NCBI GenBank assembly: GCA_020216625.1
Contig: JAIUYB010000157.1
Span: 1-6,064, forward strand
Source: Desulfarculus sp.
GTDB lineage: Bacteria; Desulfobacterota; Desulfarculia; Desulfarculales; Desulfarculaceae
Direction: 5' to 3'
DNA: 6,064 bases
The notes beneath the pieces are model-generated. The model was not told the DNA's origin. It did not search any database and saw only the letters and a program-made list of their open reading frames with translations. Made by a program: the position numbers and the translations under genes. This document shows, piece by piece, positions 5,646 through 6,064 of the stretch (position 1 is the stretch's first letter; every line of letters begins with the position of its first letter).

Positions 5646-6064
5646 CTAAGCGAAAAGGTTCACCCGGCTTCTGACGGTCTGGTTGCCGCGGGTGGAGGCC
5701 AACACCGAACCAGTCTCGGAGCCGATGTCTTGGGTTGAATCGCCATCGGAAATCCCCAGGTCCCGACCCCTGCCGCGGCGGGCGCCGCCTTGATTCTGGT
5801 ACTCGGCCTGGGCTTGCTGACGTTCGGCGTCGGGATTGATGGCCACCTCCAGGCTGTCGAGCTTCAGCCCCTGCGCGGTCAACTGCTGCTTGAGTTGGTC
5901 CAGGCCCGACTCCAGGGCCTGCTTGGCGGCCACGGTCTCGGCGGTCAGGGTGGCCTTGACCACTCCGTCCTTGACCGAAAGCTCCACCTGCAACTCACCC
6001 AGGGTGGGCGGCTTCAACTCCAGGCGCAGGCTGGTCTGCTGCTTGGCCACCATCTGGGCCATCT
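5646..6064 (-). CDS. fliK: Flagellar hook-length control protein FliK, C-terminal part (partial)
   Basis: FliK measures hook length and then switches the export gate from hook to filament substrates through its C-terminal domain. Only the last 139 or so codons are inside the window; the frame is open at the right edge, so the visible Met at 6062 is not the start. Residues 11-76 of the visible part match the conserved C-terminal domain: SLRLELKPPTLGELQVELSVKDGVVKATLTAE, then ALESGLDQLKQQLTAQGLKLDSLEVAI. A Gln-rich stretch and a basic patch (ARRGRGR, 94-100) follow, and the protein ends in RVNLFA, the kind of short hydrophobic end common in FliK. It is the first gene of the hook unit visible here, and its TAG stop is part of the flgD ribosome site. 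Confidence 0.93.
   Translation of the reverse strand, partial: MAQMVAKQQTSLRLELKPPTLGELQVELSVKDGVVKATLTAETVAAKQALESGLDQLKQQLTAQGLKLDSLEVAINPDAERQQAQAEYQNQGGARRGRGRDLGISDGDSTQDIGSETGSVLASTRGNQTVRSRVNLFA

Noticed and set aside
1..6064. CRISPR arrays, tRNA or rRNA genes, insertion sequences
   Set aside because: Coding is nearly continuous; I saw no spaced direct repeats, transposase, terminal repeats or RNA gene.

Overview
The window is a fragment of a flagellar gene cluster from a GC-rich Gram-negative bacterium. All six recognisable genes lie on the minus strand, so the order of transcription runs from high to low coordinates: fliK (C-terminal end only), flgD, flgE, an intergenic control region, motA, a first motB-like gene, and a second motB-like gene that runs off the left edge. 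Strong G/C bias at third codon positions produces many long antisense open frames, none of which I believe. The gene order, a clear sigma-54 promoter and the style of the MotA/MotB proteins suggest a proteobacterium-like or Desulfobacterota-like organism. This assignment is inference; nothing in the window fixes the taxon.

Region by region: 5646-6064 encodes the end of FliK, the hook-length control protein, with its conserved C-terminal domain. Twelve bases on, flgD (4836-5633) encodes the hook-cap protein, which carries an unusual Ser/Thr linker and hydrophobic tail. After a 63-base spacer, flgE (2478-4772) encodes a hook protein of 764 residues, far larger than the roughly 400-residue enteric protein. 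The extra length is a central insertion holding two repeats that resemble the flagellin hook IN motif. These three genes form one hook-assembly unit.

The 254-base gap at 2224-2477 is the only sizeable non-coding stretch and looks like a complete sigma-54 control region. In the direction of transcription it holds GC-rich foldable sequence after flgE, a FleQ-box-like inverted repeat with a further half-site, an AT-rich palindrome that also resembles an IHF site, a consensus -24/-12 promoter, and a ribosome binding site for motA.

From this promoter motA (1456-2223), motB1 (664-1446) and motB2 (1-661, partial) appear to be co-transcribed, with gaps of 9 and 2 bases. The main surprise is that the two MotB-like proteins are not equivalent. 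MotB2 keeps the transmembrane aspartate that carries the ion in stators (Asp21), whereas MotB1 has serine at the aligned position (Ser20) but keeps the transmembrane helix and the peptidoglycan-binding OmpA-like domain. The operon may encode a mixed stator, or one ion-conducting MotB plus an accessory MotB-like protein.
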